Shown: piece after piece, positions 44,474 through 53,153 of the stretch
How the letters are laid out: every line of letters starts with the position of its first letter
Position numbering within the stretch: the stretch's first letter is position 1
Source of the DNA: Bacteroides ndongoniae
GTDB taxonomy: Bacteria; Bacteroidota; Bacteroidia; Bacteroidales; Bacteroidaceae
Assembly: GCF_900108345.1 (NCBI RefSeq)
Contig: NZ_FNVV01000014.1
Coordinates: 1,411,664 to 1,475,663 of the forward strand
Length of the DNA: 64,000 nucleotides
Reading direction: 5' to 3'
Made by a program: the position numbers and the translations under genes
Notes under the pieces: generated by a model
Database searches by the model: none
What the model was told of the DNA's origin: nothing
What the model saw: the letters and a program-made list of their open reading frames with translations, nothing else

Positions 44474-46042
44474 ATGGCGATACGAAAAAATACCAATCCA
44501 CGGGAAATGGATCTGCAACCCGAAATGCAAAAAATACTGATGCGCAACGGGATGCAGGCCCATGTGGTGTCTGACGGCACGGGATATAGACTGGTCGTTC
44601 AGGGACATGACTCACCTTTGCTGACCTACGCCATCACCGAACGCCAGATGCTGGCCCTTACGGACTGGGGAACAAACACAGCAAACAAGAAAGCCTACAA
44701 TGTATTTACCAGCATTATAGGCAGTGACTTTTATCTGCCCAAGAACTTTGTACATGCAAGAAACGCAAACGGGCGTGTGGCCATGGGACTACACGGCTAC
44801 AGGATAGGCATAGGAGAATACGGACGGACTGCATGGCTCAGGATGCCGCCTCCGTTTTTAGGATGGACTCCACGCAACCAGTGGGGCTTTCATCTGCGCA
44901 GAGTGGGAGGCAACCTGTTCTATCCGGGAGGACCGGCTGTGCCGGAACGATGGGACGGACGGATGAAACCCGGAGAACTGCAGTCAGGCGGTTACGGCTT
45001 CTACTACAAGGGGAACAAGCAACCCCAGCCACAGCAAGAACGGGACGTACTGCAGGACCTTCAGGCTGTAATCACTCCGATGACAAGCCGACCGAGAAGT
45101 GCGGAACCGGCAATTCCATACCGCGAACTGATAACGTCTCCGGTATATTTTTCCAATGAGAAATGGCAGGAATGCCTGTCATCGCACGGAATAATCATTG
45201 ATCAGGAAGCCAAGACCATGACTGTACAGTCGGAACAAGAAACGGTGGACATGGTCTATGACCTATCGGATGAAGAGGCAGCCATACTGACCTCCAACTC
45301 GATAGAAGAGCATCCGGCAGAAAAACGCATCAGCCTGATAAACGATATCATCAGTCCGGACTTTGCCGACAAGGTAAGTATGGAAACGCTGAACAGCAAC
45401 AGCCGTATTGCCATCGGACTGCATCCTGAAATACGTCAGGAAATAGAACAGCAAAACCAATTGCAGGAAAACACTTTCCTGCAGGAACAGCAGGTACAGG
45501 AACAACGGATGACAACAGGCATACAGGCAGCAGCTACTGTGGACGGACGTGACCTCACACCCATCAACGAAAAGATGGGCTGGTACAGGGAAGAAAGAAA
45601 CGGACGTGAGGTCGAAGTGGGTGAAATAGCCGTACATCCTGCTGAATCCGAGGGAAAGTACCGGATGAGTGCCGTAATTAACGGACAGGTTGTGAGCCAT
45701 GAGATAAGTCAGAAGGAATATGACAAGTTTCTTGCAGTTGATGACTATCACAGGATGAAACTGTTCTCGAAAGTGTTTGACGAAGTGGACATGAAAATGC
45801 GTCCGGAAGCCCGACAGGGGCTGGGCGTAAAGATACTTGCCGCACTGACTGCAGGTACGGTGGTAGCCTCGGAAGTGGCACACAACCTGCGGTGCCATCA
45901 TGCCCCTGAGGTGTACAGCGAGCATTACTGCGGACCGAGACCCTATTACAAACCGGGAGTTGACACTCCAAGGGATGTGGCAATACGCTACTTCGAAGCA
46001 GAAATGAACCAGGAAATAACAGATATGAGATTAGGAAGGTAA
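44474..46042 (+). CDS. Conserved element protein with DUF3945-like C-terminus (522 aa)
   Basis: A 522-residue cytoplasmic protein. The N-terminal ~190 residues (HVVSDGTGYRLVVQGHDSPLLTYAITERQMLAL ... GFHLRRVGGNLFYPGG) form one unit, a Gln-rich linker follows near 325-350, and a DUF3945-like unit (GWYREERNGREVEVGEIAV ... EISQKEYDKFLAVDDYHRMKLFSKVF) ends near 460. It is followed after 2 bp by the Toprim gene, so the two are probably translated together. The function is unknown; context suggests DNA processing in the recipient. Confidence 0.65.
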   Translation: MAIRKNTNPREMDLQPEMQKILMRNGMQAHVVSDGTGYRLVVQGHDSPLLTYAITERQMLALTDWGTNTANKKAYNVFTSIIGSDFYLPKNFVHARNANGRVAMGLHGYRIGIGEYGRTAWLRMPPPFLGWTPRNQWGFHLRRVGGNLFYPGGPAVPERWDGRMKPGELQSGGYGFYYKGNKQPQPQQERDVLQDLQAVITPMTSRPRSAEPAIPYRELITSPVYFSNEKWQECLSSHGIIIDQEAKTMTVQSEQETVDMVYDLSDEEAAILTSNSIEEHPAEKRISLINDIISPDFADKVSMETLNSNSRIAIGLHPEIRQEIEQQNQLQENTFLQEQQVQEQRMTTGIQAAATVDGRDLTPINEKMGWYREERNGREVEVGEIAVHPAESEGKYRMSAVINGQVVSHEISQKEYDKFLAVDDYHRMKLFSKVFDEVDMKMRPEARQGLGVKILAALTAGTVVASEVAHNLRCHHAPEVYSEHYCGPRPYYKPGVDTPRDVAIRYFEAEMNQEITDMRLGR

Positions 46043-46044
46043 AT

Positions 46045-47592
46045 ATGAGAGACGGAGACCTTACATACGACGACTATCTGCGCAGACTGAACATTCAGGA
46101 TGTGCTGATTGATGCGGGTTACCGCCTGAACAGGCGGGACGGCCTGCGCTATCCTTCGTATGTCCGCACGGACAGCGACGGACGACGTATCCGTGGCGAC
46201 AAGTTCATAGTGACAGCCAACGGACAATGCTGTTTCCAGCCACCGCAACAGAAACTTTACAATATAATATCGTTCATCAAGGAGCATCCGCAGCTTTTTG
46301 CCGAATACAAAACCGGAGTCTCACCTGACAGACTGGTGAACCTTGTATGCTGCCGTCTGCTCAACCACCCCATAGAGGAGCGCAGTGCCCGCATCCTACA
46401 GCCCAAACGGGATATCAGGCCTTTTGACATTGAACATTACGAGTTGCATAAATTCAACCCACAGGATCGGGAAACACAGAAAAGATTTTATCCTTATTTC
46501 AAGAGCAGAGGTATAGACCTGTACACCCAATATGCTTTTCACAGGAATTTCTGTCTGGCAACCAGACATCTGGAAGACGGGAGATCCTATACAAACTTGT
46601 CGTTTCCGCTGATTCTGCCAAAAGAGCCGGACAAGACTGTGGGATTTGAGGAAAGGGGTCGTCCGCGACCAGACGGAAGCGGAAGCTACAAAGGAAAGGC
46701 AGAAGGAAGCAATTCGAATGAAGGTGTCTGGGCCGCCAGTCCTGCACAGACCAAGCCGGCTGACGCAAAAGATATCTACTGGTTTGAAAGCGCATACGAC
46801 GCAATGGCCTATTACCAGCTGCACCAGAAAACAAACAGGGATTTGAGAAAGGCCGTGTTTGTATCTACCGGAGGTTCACCGAGCCGCCAGCAGTTCAGAG
46901 GAATGCTTGAAGCAGCGCCACAGGCTTCACACCACCTTTGCTTTGACCGTGACCGTGCGGGAAAAATCTATGCAATAACCTTTGCCCTCACCCATGCCGG
47001 AATGGAATTTACCAGCTTCACCCCGGAAGCGGACCTGCTTGTCATTCAGGAAAACGGAAAAGGAAACCTACGCCATGAAATAAAGCTGGAACCCTTTGAC
47101 TTTGACAAGATAATCCAACCATTTGGGAAACAGGGAGAAGAGCCGGTAAATACAAACGAAGCGGCAAGAAGGCCGGATTCCTTGGACCCTAACACCACAT
47201 CCCGTATCATCTATGAGCCGGCAGCTGACGGCTACAAGGACTGGAACGACCAGCTACTAGACCAAGGGAGGCCAATAGAAGAAAAGAGGAACGAACTTCA
47301 GGAGATAAGCGGAAAAGCCACTCTGAACCGTGCTTTGGCAGCTTTGCCGGAAGTCAATCCGGAACATATCCGTACCGGGACGTATGACGAAGCGGACTAT
47401 AAGGCTGTACGACAGAGAATTGAGCGTGCGGACAAAATAATATTCTCCTTTGAAACCCAAGATCAGGGAATGCCTGAAAAAGGTTTCCAGGAGATGTACA
47501 AAATCCGGGAAGAACTATCCCGCCTGGAAAAAGAGATATCCGATTCCTTACCAGAGATAAAAGAAGAGAACCAACCACGGTTTCACCGATAA
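46045..47592 (+). CDS. Toprim-domain primase-like protein (515 aa)
   Basis: A 515-residue protein of the DUF3991/Toprim type on Bacteroides conjugative elements. The N-terminal part resembles a CHC2-like primase unit without the zinc cysteines (LRRLNIQDVLIDAGYRLNRRDGLRYPSYV ... NIISFIKEH). The Toprim core has the conserved Glu in IYWFESAYDAMAYYQL, GGSPSRQQF and the D-x-D-type HLCFDRDRAGK near 305. The insert GFEERGRPRPDGSGSYKGKA is typical. It is likely to prime replacement-strand synthesis after transfer. Confidence 0.8.
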   Translation: MRDGDLTYDDYLRRLNIQDVLIDAGYRLNRRDGLRYPSYVRTDSDGRRIRGDKFIVTANGQCCFQPPQQKLYNIISFIKEHPQLFAEYKTGVSPDRLVNLVCCRLLNHPIEERSARILQPKRDIRPFDIEHYELHKFNPQDRETQKRFYPYFKSRGIDLYTQYAFHRNFCLATRHLEDGRSYTNLSFPLILPKEPDKTVGFEERGRPRPDGSGSYKGKAEGSNSNEGVWAASPAQTKPADAKDIYWFESAYDAMAYYQLHQKTNRDLRKAVFVSTGGSPSRQQFRGMLEAAPQASHHLCFDRDRAGKIYAITFALTHAGMEFTSFTPEADLLVIQENGKGNLRHEIKLEPFDFDKIIQPFGKQGEEPVNTNEAARRPDSLDPNTTSRIIYEPAADGYKDWNDQLLDQGRPIEEKRNELQEISGKATLNRALAALPEVNPEHIRTGTYDEADYKAVRQRIERADKIIFSFETQDQGMPEKGFQEMYKIREELSRLEKEISDSLPEIKEENQPRFHR

Positions 47593-47605
47593 ACAGAGTC
47601 TGCCT

Positions 47606-48091
47606 ATGCAAATGACACATTACAATATCATCAACTTCCGACCGCATCCGGCACAGTTTGTCATCAATGAACTGCCGCTGATGTCGGTCTGTATTGCTGG
47701 ACTGATATACGGAGGCATGGAAAATATGCCTCTCAGCAGCATGGCGACCATAATATCTGCATTAACACTTCTTGTATTGCTGTACCGCTACATCTACCTG
47801 CGCAGAATACGCTACGACATCACTGCCGAACAGCTTGTATGCGAGCGCGGTATTCTGTTAAGAAAAGTGGATTATATGGAACTGTACCGCATCGTGGATT
47901 TTCAGGAGAAACAGAGTATCCTACAACAGATATGCGGACTGAAAACAGTAAGCATCCTCTCGATGGACCGGAACACGCCCCGGCTTGATCTGCTGGGGAT
48001 GAAACGCAGTGACAGAATCGTGACTCTGATACGCGAACGCGTGGAATACAACAAACGAAAAAAGGGAATATATGAGATTACCAATCATTAG
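47606..48091 (+). CDS. Membrane-anchored bacterial PH-domain protein (161 aa)
   Basis: A 161-residue protein with two membrane helices (about residues 25-40 and 48-68) and a bacterial PH-like domain (RYDITAEQLVCERGILLRKVDYMELYRIVDFQEKQSILQQICGLKTVSILSMD), close to the bPH2/YdbT type. Its end overlaps the next gene by 20 bp. The role in the element is unknown; it could organise the mating apparatus at the membrane. Confidence 0.75.
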   Translation: MQMTHYNIINFRPHPAQFVINELPLMSVCIAGLIYGGMENMPLSSMATIISALTLLVLLYRYIYLRRIRYDITAEQLVCERGILLRKVDYMELYRIVDFQEKQSILQQICGLKTVSILSMDRNTPRLDLLGMKRSDRIVTLIRERVEYNKRKKGIYEITNH

Positions 48092-48761
48092 CATACTGCT
48101 GGCACTTGCCATTATAGTTCCACAGGCGCTCCGTGCACAGGTAGCAGCTTCGAATCCTCTGGAATGGATGGCGCTGGCCGAGGGCAATGACCTGATAAAC
48201 GGACAGATAGAAAAGCAGATTAAGGGACAGACACAGACTGCACTGTTACAAAATACCATTGCAGCAGAGTTCAACCGCATCCACCAGTGGGAGAAACAGT
48301 ACAACAGCTATCTGAAGACCGTAAACGGCTATGCATCGTCGCTGAAAGCCTGTACCCATCTGTACAACGACGGAGTGAGGATTTTTCTTACACTGGGAAA
48401 ACTTGGCAAGGCCGTGCGTGACAATCCACAGGGTATCGCAGCCGGAATGAGCATGAACAACCTGTATATAGAGACGGCCACCGAACTGGTGTCTGTCTTT
48501 ACGCTGCTGAACGATGCCGTAGCCAAGGGAGGAACAGAGAACATGCTGACGGGCGCAGAACGCAGCAAGACACTGTGGGCACTGAATGACAAGCTGTCGG
48601 CTTTCAGCCGCAAACTGCATCTGCTCTATCTGAGTGTGCGCTATTATACACTGAATGACGTATGGAACAACGTGACAGCCGGGATGATAGAACGAAATAA
48701 CGGAGAAGTGGCCAGAACAGCCATGTCGCGCTGGCGGAGGGCTGCAGCCATGACACGATAA
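48072..48761 (+). CDS. Secreted helical conjugation protein (229 aa)
   Basis: A 229-residue exported protein (signal peptide MRLPIISILLALAIIVPQALRAQ) with a helical body and a terminal AMSRWRRA motif. Body and terminal motif match the plan of the 241-, 256- and 227-aa proteins, so these four appear to be paralogues spread over two distant loci. The N-terminal segment NPLEWMALAEGNDLINGQIEKQIKGQTQ is reminiscent of VirB5-like helices. The start overlaps the PH-domain gene. Confidence 0.7.
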   Translation: MRLPIISILLALAIIVPQALRAQVAASNPLEWMALAEGNDLINGQIEKQIKGQTQTALLQNTIAAEFNRIHQWEKQYNSYLKTVNGYASSLKACTHLYNDGVRIFLTLGKLGKAVRDNPQGIAAGMSMNNLYIETATELVSVFTLLNDAVAKGGTENMLTGAERSKTLWALNDKLSAFSRKLHLLYLSVRYYTLNDVWNNVTAGMIERNNGEVARTAMSRWRRAAAMTR

Positions 48762-48772
48762 AACAAGGCAAA

Positions 48773-49456
48773 ATGAACAGGATAATATTAATAATGACAC
48801 TTCTGCTGTGTACGGGGCTTTCAAAAGTCCGGGCACAGAACGACCCGGTACTTGCAGGTATGATCCTGCTGTACACGGAGAAAGCGGAAAAGGAACTGAA
48901 GAACCAGGAGAAGGTAATGCTGATGCAGACAACTGGTCATATCTGGACCAAGGAAGAGGTGGAAGCAACTACCGACCTGCAACGGGAATTCAACAATTAT
49001 CTGGACTCGTTCCGCTCGATAGTCAGCTATGCGGCGCAGACATACGGATTCTACCACGAAGTATCCAAACTGACGGACAATATGGGTGACTTCAGCCGGC
49101 AGCTGGCACGGAATTCTCCGAACGCCGTAGCAGTAGCCCTCTCCGCCAGGCGAAATGCCATATACAGGGAACTGATACTGAATAGCGTGGAAATTGTGAA
49201 TGACATACGGTCCGTCTGTATATCTGACAACAAGATGACCGAAAAGGAACGGATGGAAATCGTATTCGGCATCCGTCCCAAACTAAGGATAATGAACCAG
49301 AAACTGCAACGGCTGACCAAAGCCGTAAAGTACACCACGTTTGGTGACATCTGGCTGGAGATAGACGAAGGCGCACGGCCCGTGACAGACAAGCGGGACA
49401 TTGTAGAAGCGGCCAAAAGGCGGTGGAAACAGGCAGGAAAGAATGTAAGACCTTAA
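48773..49456 (+). CDS. Secreted helical conjugation protein (227 aa), DUF5045-like
   Basis: A 227-residue exported protein with signal peptide (MNRIILIMTLLLCTGLSKVRAQ), helical body and the C-terminal EAAKRRWKQAG motif. It is the closest neighbour and probable partner of the 229-aa protein (11 bp apart). The family name is from memory of similar Bacteroidales proteins and is tentative. The role is inferred to be periplasmic, in the mating apparatus. Confidence 0.7.
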   Translation: MNRIILIMTLLLCTGLSKVRAQNDPVLAGMILLYTEKAEKELKNQEKVMLMQTTGHIWTKEEVEATTDLQREFNNYLDSFRSIVSYAAQTYGFYHEVSKLTDNMGDFSRQLARNSPNAVAVALSARRNAIYRELILNSVEIVNDIRSVCISDNKMTEKERMEIVFGIRPKLRIMNQKLQRLTKAVKYTTFGDIWLEIDEGARPVTDKRDIVEAAKRRWKQAGKNVRP

Positions 49457-49469
49457 TATACGAAAAGAT

Positions 49470-50135
49470 ATGGGATTTTGGAGCAGTTTATTAAAATATG
49501 GCGGCAAGGCTGCCAAAGGTGTAGGAGCAGCAGCTGCCGAGACCGGAAAAACGGCCGGAAGTGCAATATTGCATCCTACGAGAACATTGCGCACGGCCGG
49601 TCATGCTATAAAGGCAGCTACGGTAACGGGTGCTGTGGGCTATGTAGGCTGGGAAAAACTGACATCGGACAAAAGCGTGGCAAGGATTGTGAGCGAAGCT
49701 GTAGTAGGCAAAAATGCTACGGATACCCTTGCCGGTACGACCGATGGAATGAAAGCCCTGAAGGAAAAAGCCGGAGCGGCAATGGATACAGTAACGGAAG
49801 CTGTATCCGGGCTGGACGGGAAACTGGACGGAATATCAAACTTCCTGAAAGAAACGACAAGCGGAGGACTTGGAACGATGATAGGAAACTTTTTCGGCAA
49901 TCTGGGGCGTGGAAACGTATCAGGCCTGAGCATCGCAGGACTGGTAGCGGCCGCATTCCTCGTATTCGGCCGTTTCGGATGGCTCGGCAAAATCGCCGGT
50001 GCACTGCTGGGAATGATGCTTATCGGCAACAATTCGGGTATTGCCCGTACACCCACACAGGAAAATGCCGTAAGGACACAACCACAAGCCGCCCCGGAAG
50101 AAGAGCAAGTGCGACCGGGAGGCATGAGAAGATAG
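49470..50135 (+). CDS. Ala/Gly-rich membrane protein (221 aa)
   Basis: A 221-residue protein. The N-terminal half is Ala/Gly/Lys-rich and amphipathic (KYGGKAAKGVGAAAAETG ... ETGKTAGSAI), a spaced hydrophobic region follows (SGLSIAGLVAAAFLVFGRFGWLGKIAGALLGMMLIGNN, ~152-190), and the tail is Pro/Glu-rich. It resembles small-membrane or pore-like proteins but matches no family I know. It lies between secreted conjugation proteins and an M23-like gene, so a role in the envelope is likely. Confidence 0.6.
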   Translation: MGFWSSLLKYGGKAAKGVGAAAAETGKTAGSAILHPTRTLRTAGHAIKAATVTGAVGYVGWEKLTSDKSVARIVSEAVVGKNATDTLAGTTDGMKALKEKAGAAMDTVTEAVSGLDGKLDGISNFLKETTSGGLGTMIGNFFGNLGRGNVSGLSIAGLVAAAFLVFGRFGWLGKIAGALLGMMLIGNNSGIARTPTQENAVRTQPQAAPEEEQVRPGGMRR

Positions 50136-50156
50136 AACTTAAAAACAATACAATAT

Positions 50157-51292
50157 ATGAAATATACAGAAGAAATGATCCTGCACTCGAAAAGCGGCTA
50201 CTGTATGCCGTTTGAGGAAGTACGTGGAAAAGATGTGGAAATGTCGCTGGGATATGGCGAACAGGTACATCCGACAACTGGAGAAAAGTTCTTTCATCAC
50301 GGCATTGACTTCAACGTGCACTGCCGGATGCTGTCAGCCCTTGCGGACGGTATCGTGTCGGGCGTGTCAAACAATCCGGTGCACGGTATCTGTCAGACTA
50401 TCCGATATGACTGCTACGAAGTGACCTACGGGCATCTGTCGAACGTATTTGCACAGTTCGGACAGCGTGTAAAAGCCGGACAGACAGTGGCACTTAGCGG
50501 TGACCTGCTGCATCTGGAAACCCGCTTCAAAGGAGAAGAACTGAATCCGCTTGAATTTCTGACCATGCTGTACGGAAATATCCGGGCAGCCAGACAGACA
50601 ACCGGCAGCGCAGCAGACTTTGACGAAGAAGGAATGACCGTAGTAACTGACTACGATAATGACAGAGAGGAAATAGAAAAACTGATGCTCCGTTTCCTTC
50701 CACTTTATATGGACGACCTGAGATCCGGTGCTTATACGCTTCCGGAACATACGGAACAGAACCTGCGTCATCTGTTCACCATGGGAGCCGTAAAGGAGTA
50801 CTTCTATGAAAGAATGCCCAGTATGGCCAATCCGCTGGGACTCGGACACAGGGCCCTGCCACTTGCCGGAAAGGTACAGAACCTGCTTATCAGGGATTTT
50901 CTGAACTACCTGGCACTCAGACACGAAATATTCCTGAATACGACTGATGAGGAATTAAAAAAAAACTCCATAGCGAAGCAATAGCCAGCGGAGGTGTGAT
51001 CGATCCGCTGGCGGGACTGGATATAGACATCCAGAGCTTCGACATTCCGAGGATAGTTTCTGTATATCCTGACCGGTTCGGCATCCGCTGGTGGACAAAG
51101 GCATGGTTCAACAACCATGATGAAGGAGAAGCATCGGTGGAAATTGAACGTGACCAGGCAGTACGCTTCCTGCAGGACAACATAGAGAAGGACAAATGGC
51201 TGGAAGAATATTTTCCAAGACAGATGGAAGTATATCACCACGCCATCGAGCAGACCAAGGAGCAGTTGCTCAAACAGATTAACATGGTATAG
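50157..51292 (+). pseudogene. M23-like protein, frameshifted at an A9 run
   Basis: A 275-aa frame ends at 50984, but the sequence continues in another frame to 51292 (LHSEAIASGGVIDPLAGLDIDIQSFDIPRI ... QLLKQINMV). The join is a run of nine A (50956-50964 region, GAATTAAAAAAAAACTCC); ten A would fuse both parts into ~378 residues. The N-terminal M23 domain keeps HHGIDF and YGHLS and one His in LLHLETRF, but the first His of the usual HxH is Leu, so it may be non-catalytic. Transcriptional slippage on A9 could produce both short and long forms. Confidence 0.75.
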
Positions 51293-51309
51293 CGAAACAA
51301 TAACAAGAT

Positions 51310-53115
51310 ATGGACGGAATCAATAGCAGACGGTTTGCGGAAATGGAGGCTCTTGCAAGCAGTTATTTCCGCTGTTACCTGGTACCGGTAATGAATGAAA
51401 CGCAGGCTTATCTTAACCGTAAGCAGGTGGAGGAAATGAAGGAATACTCTACCTCGGTCAGCGGTATTCTCGGTATGATGGCAACTGCAGGACAACCTTT
51501 AGGAGATCCATACCAGACACTCAAACTGACCGGAGAATGGAACTCAAAGACTACGGAAGAGTATATCGGAATGTGTAAGGAACGCATTCTGGCCTCGGAT
51601 GACATCCAGCGTGACCTGGCTTGTATGGCCGGTCGGTGGCGTGAAACCGTAGTGGCGGAAATCGGACGTAAGCGTTACGATGCCCTTTCTGAGAAACTGG
51701 GATGTGATCTGGCGTATGCCTATCTGGACTACCGGATGGACCAACTGATGGTGGACAAGCTGGTGAACGACCGGATACCCAAGTCATCGGCCGAATACAT
51801 TATCCGAAAGGCCGGACAATCGAGTCTGCTGGGACTGGCCCAGACACTGGGACGTTCGCCGCTGGCCGAAGAGATAGAATCACGCAGTGAGGCTGCCTAT
51901 CATCCAAGTACGCTGGAAAAGGGTGCCGGAAATGTACTGGGCGCTTCGGCTGACGCCATTATGCTGGGAGGTGCCGGCTCGTGGGCCTCTCTTGCCAGAT
52001 TCGTGGGTATGGATGTGGCACTGACTGCTGCCGCCGACAGCCTTATGCCTGATACTCCCCGGGAAAAATCCGTAGAGGAATGTATCAGCAAAGGCGTATT
52101 CGGGAAGGAGAACAATGTGTTCGACATTTTCCGTAAGGAAGCGACCATGATTCCAGCCAAGGAAAATACACTGATTGCCCAAGTCAACGGACAGCTGAGA
52201 AACAAAATACCTGTCATCAATTTTGGTTTTATGGATTGGAGCAAAAAAGAAAATGAAAAACCGGTATGGATGAAGAACTACAGTATGCCGGGAAAAGAAC
52301 GTAAAGATCAGTACAAAGACGTCCCCCTTGTGGTAGCCCCGGGATATGAGGATGCCTACCTGAAAGAACAGGAAATGCTGAAGGAAAAAGCTGAAGCTGA
52401 AAGGGAACAGACAAAGAATAATACTGAAACACAGACCGACGGATATACCGGACAAAATGCGGAGGATGTCGAAACAGCTATCGAAACCCGGGAAAAGACG
52501 GAAAGCCAAGCTGAACAAACCAACATAAACGGATGGGACGGTCTTCTGCGCTCTTTCGGTCTTGACGGAATGGGAAAAGTAGCCGGTAATCTGGGCTATA
52601 TCATTGCCATGCTGCCGGATATGCTGCTGGGACTATTTACCGGAAAAACGAAATCCCTCGGACTGAAAGACAACCTTCTGCCGATAGCCAGCATTGTAGC
52701 CGGACTGTTTGTCCGAAACCCGCTGCTGAAAATACTTCTCATGGGACTTGGCGGTGCCAATCTGCTGAACAAGGCCAGTAAGGAGGCCCTGTCAAACCAA
52801 CAGAACGAGGATAACGGATATTCCCGTAAAGAAAGCGGAAACCTGCAATACAAGCGGTACGCGGACGAACCTTTGAATCCACGTATCGCAAATCCGGTAT
52901 TGCAGGGCTGCACGCTAATTGCCACGATAGATCGTGTGCCCTGCACCATACAAATCAGTCCGACAGTAGCGGATGCCTACCGCAGCGGCGCAGTGCCTCT
53001 GAACACACTGGCCAACGCCATACTGGCCCAAAGTGACAGACTGCGTCAGATGGCTGCGGAAAATTACGACAGCAGCCAACAGGAATCAGCGGCCAGAAGC
53101 AGAGGTATCCAGTAA
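51310..53115 (+). CDS. Hypothetical conjugation-associated protein (601 aa)
   Basis: A 601-residue protein. Residues 1-190 are helical; ~195-260 has small-residue helices (LEKGAGNVLGASADAIMLGGAGSWASLARF) that could insert into membranes; a charged low-complexity linker spans ~345-410; two hydrophobic helices follow (~430-495, GYIIAMLPDMLLGLFTG, IASIVAGLFVRNPLLKILLMGLGG); and the C-terminal end is a small domain (LQGCTLIATIDRVPCTIQISPTVADAYRSGAVPL). No family is recognised. It precedes the MutS-I-tailed protein in the operon. Confidence 0.65.
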   Translation: MDGINSRRFAEMEALASSYFRCYLVPVMNETQAYLNRKQVEEMKEYSTSVSGILGMMATAGQPLGDPYQTLKLTGEWNSKTTEEYIGMCKERILASDDIQRDLACMAGRWRETVVAEIGRKRYDALSEKLGCDLAYAYLDYRMDQLMVDKLVNDRIPKSSAEYIIRKAGQSSLLGLAQTLGRSPLAEEIESRSEAAYHPSTLEKGAGNVLGASADAIMLGGAGSWASLARFVGMDVALTAAADSLMPDTPREKSVEECISKGVFGKENNVFDIFRKEATMIPAKENTLIAQVNGQLRNKIPVINFGFMDWSKKENEKPVWMKNYSMPGKERKDQYKDVPLVVAPGYEDAYLKEQEMLKEKAEAEREQTKNNTETQTDGYTGQNAEDVETAIETREKTESQAEQTNINGWDGLLRSFGLDGMGKVAGNLGYIIAMLPDMLLGLFTGKTKSLGLKDNLLPIASIVAGLFVRNPLLKILLMGLGGANLLNKASKEALSNQQNEDNGYSRKESGNLQYKRYADEPLNPRIANPVLQGCTLIATIDRVPCTIQISPTVADAYRSGAVPLNTLANAILAQSDRLRQMAAENYDSSQQESAARSRGIQ

Positions 53116-53153
53116 AACTAGCAGAAAATCAACAACACAAACACATCCAATAT

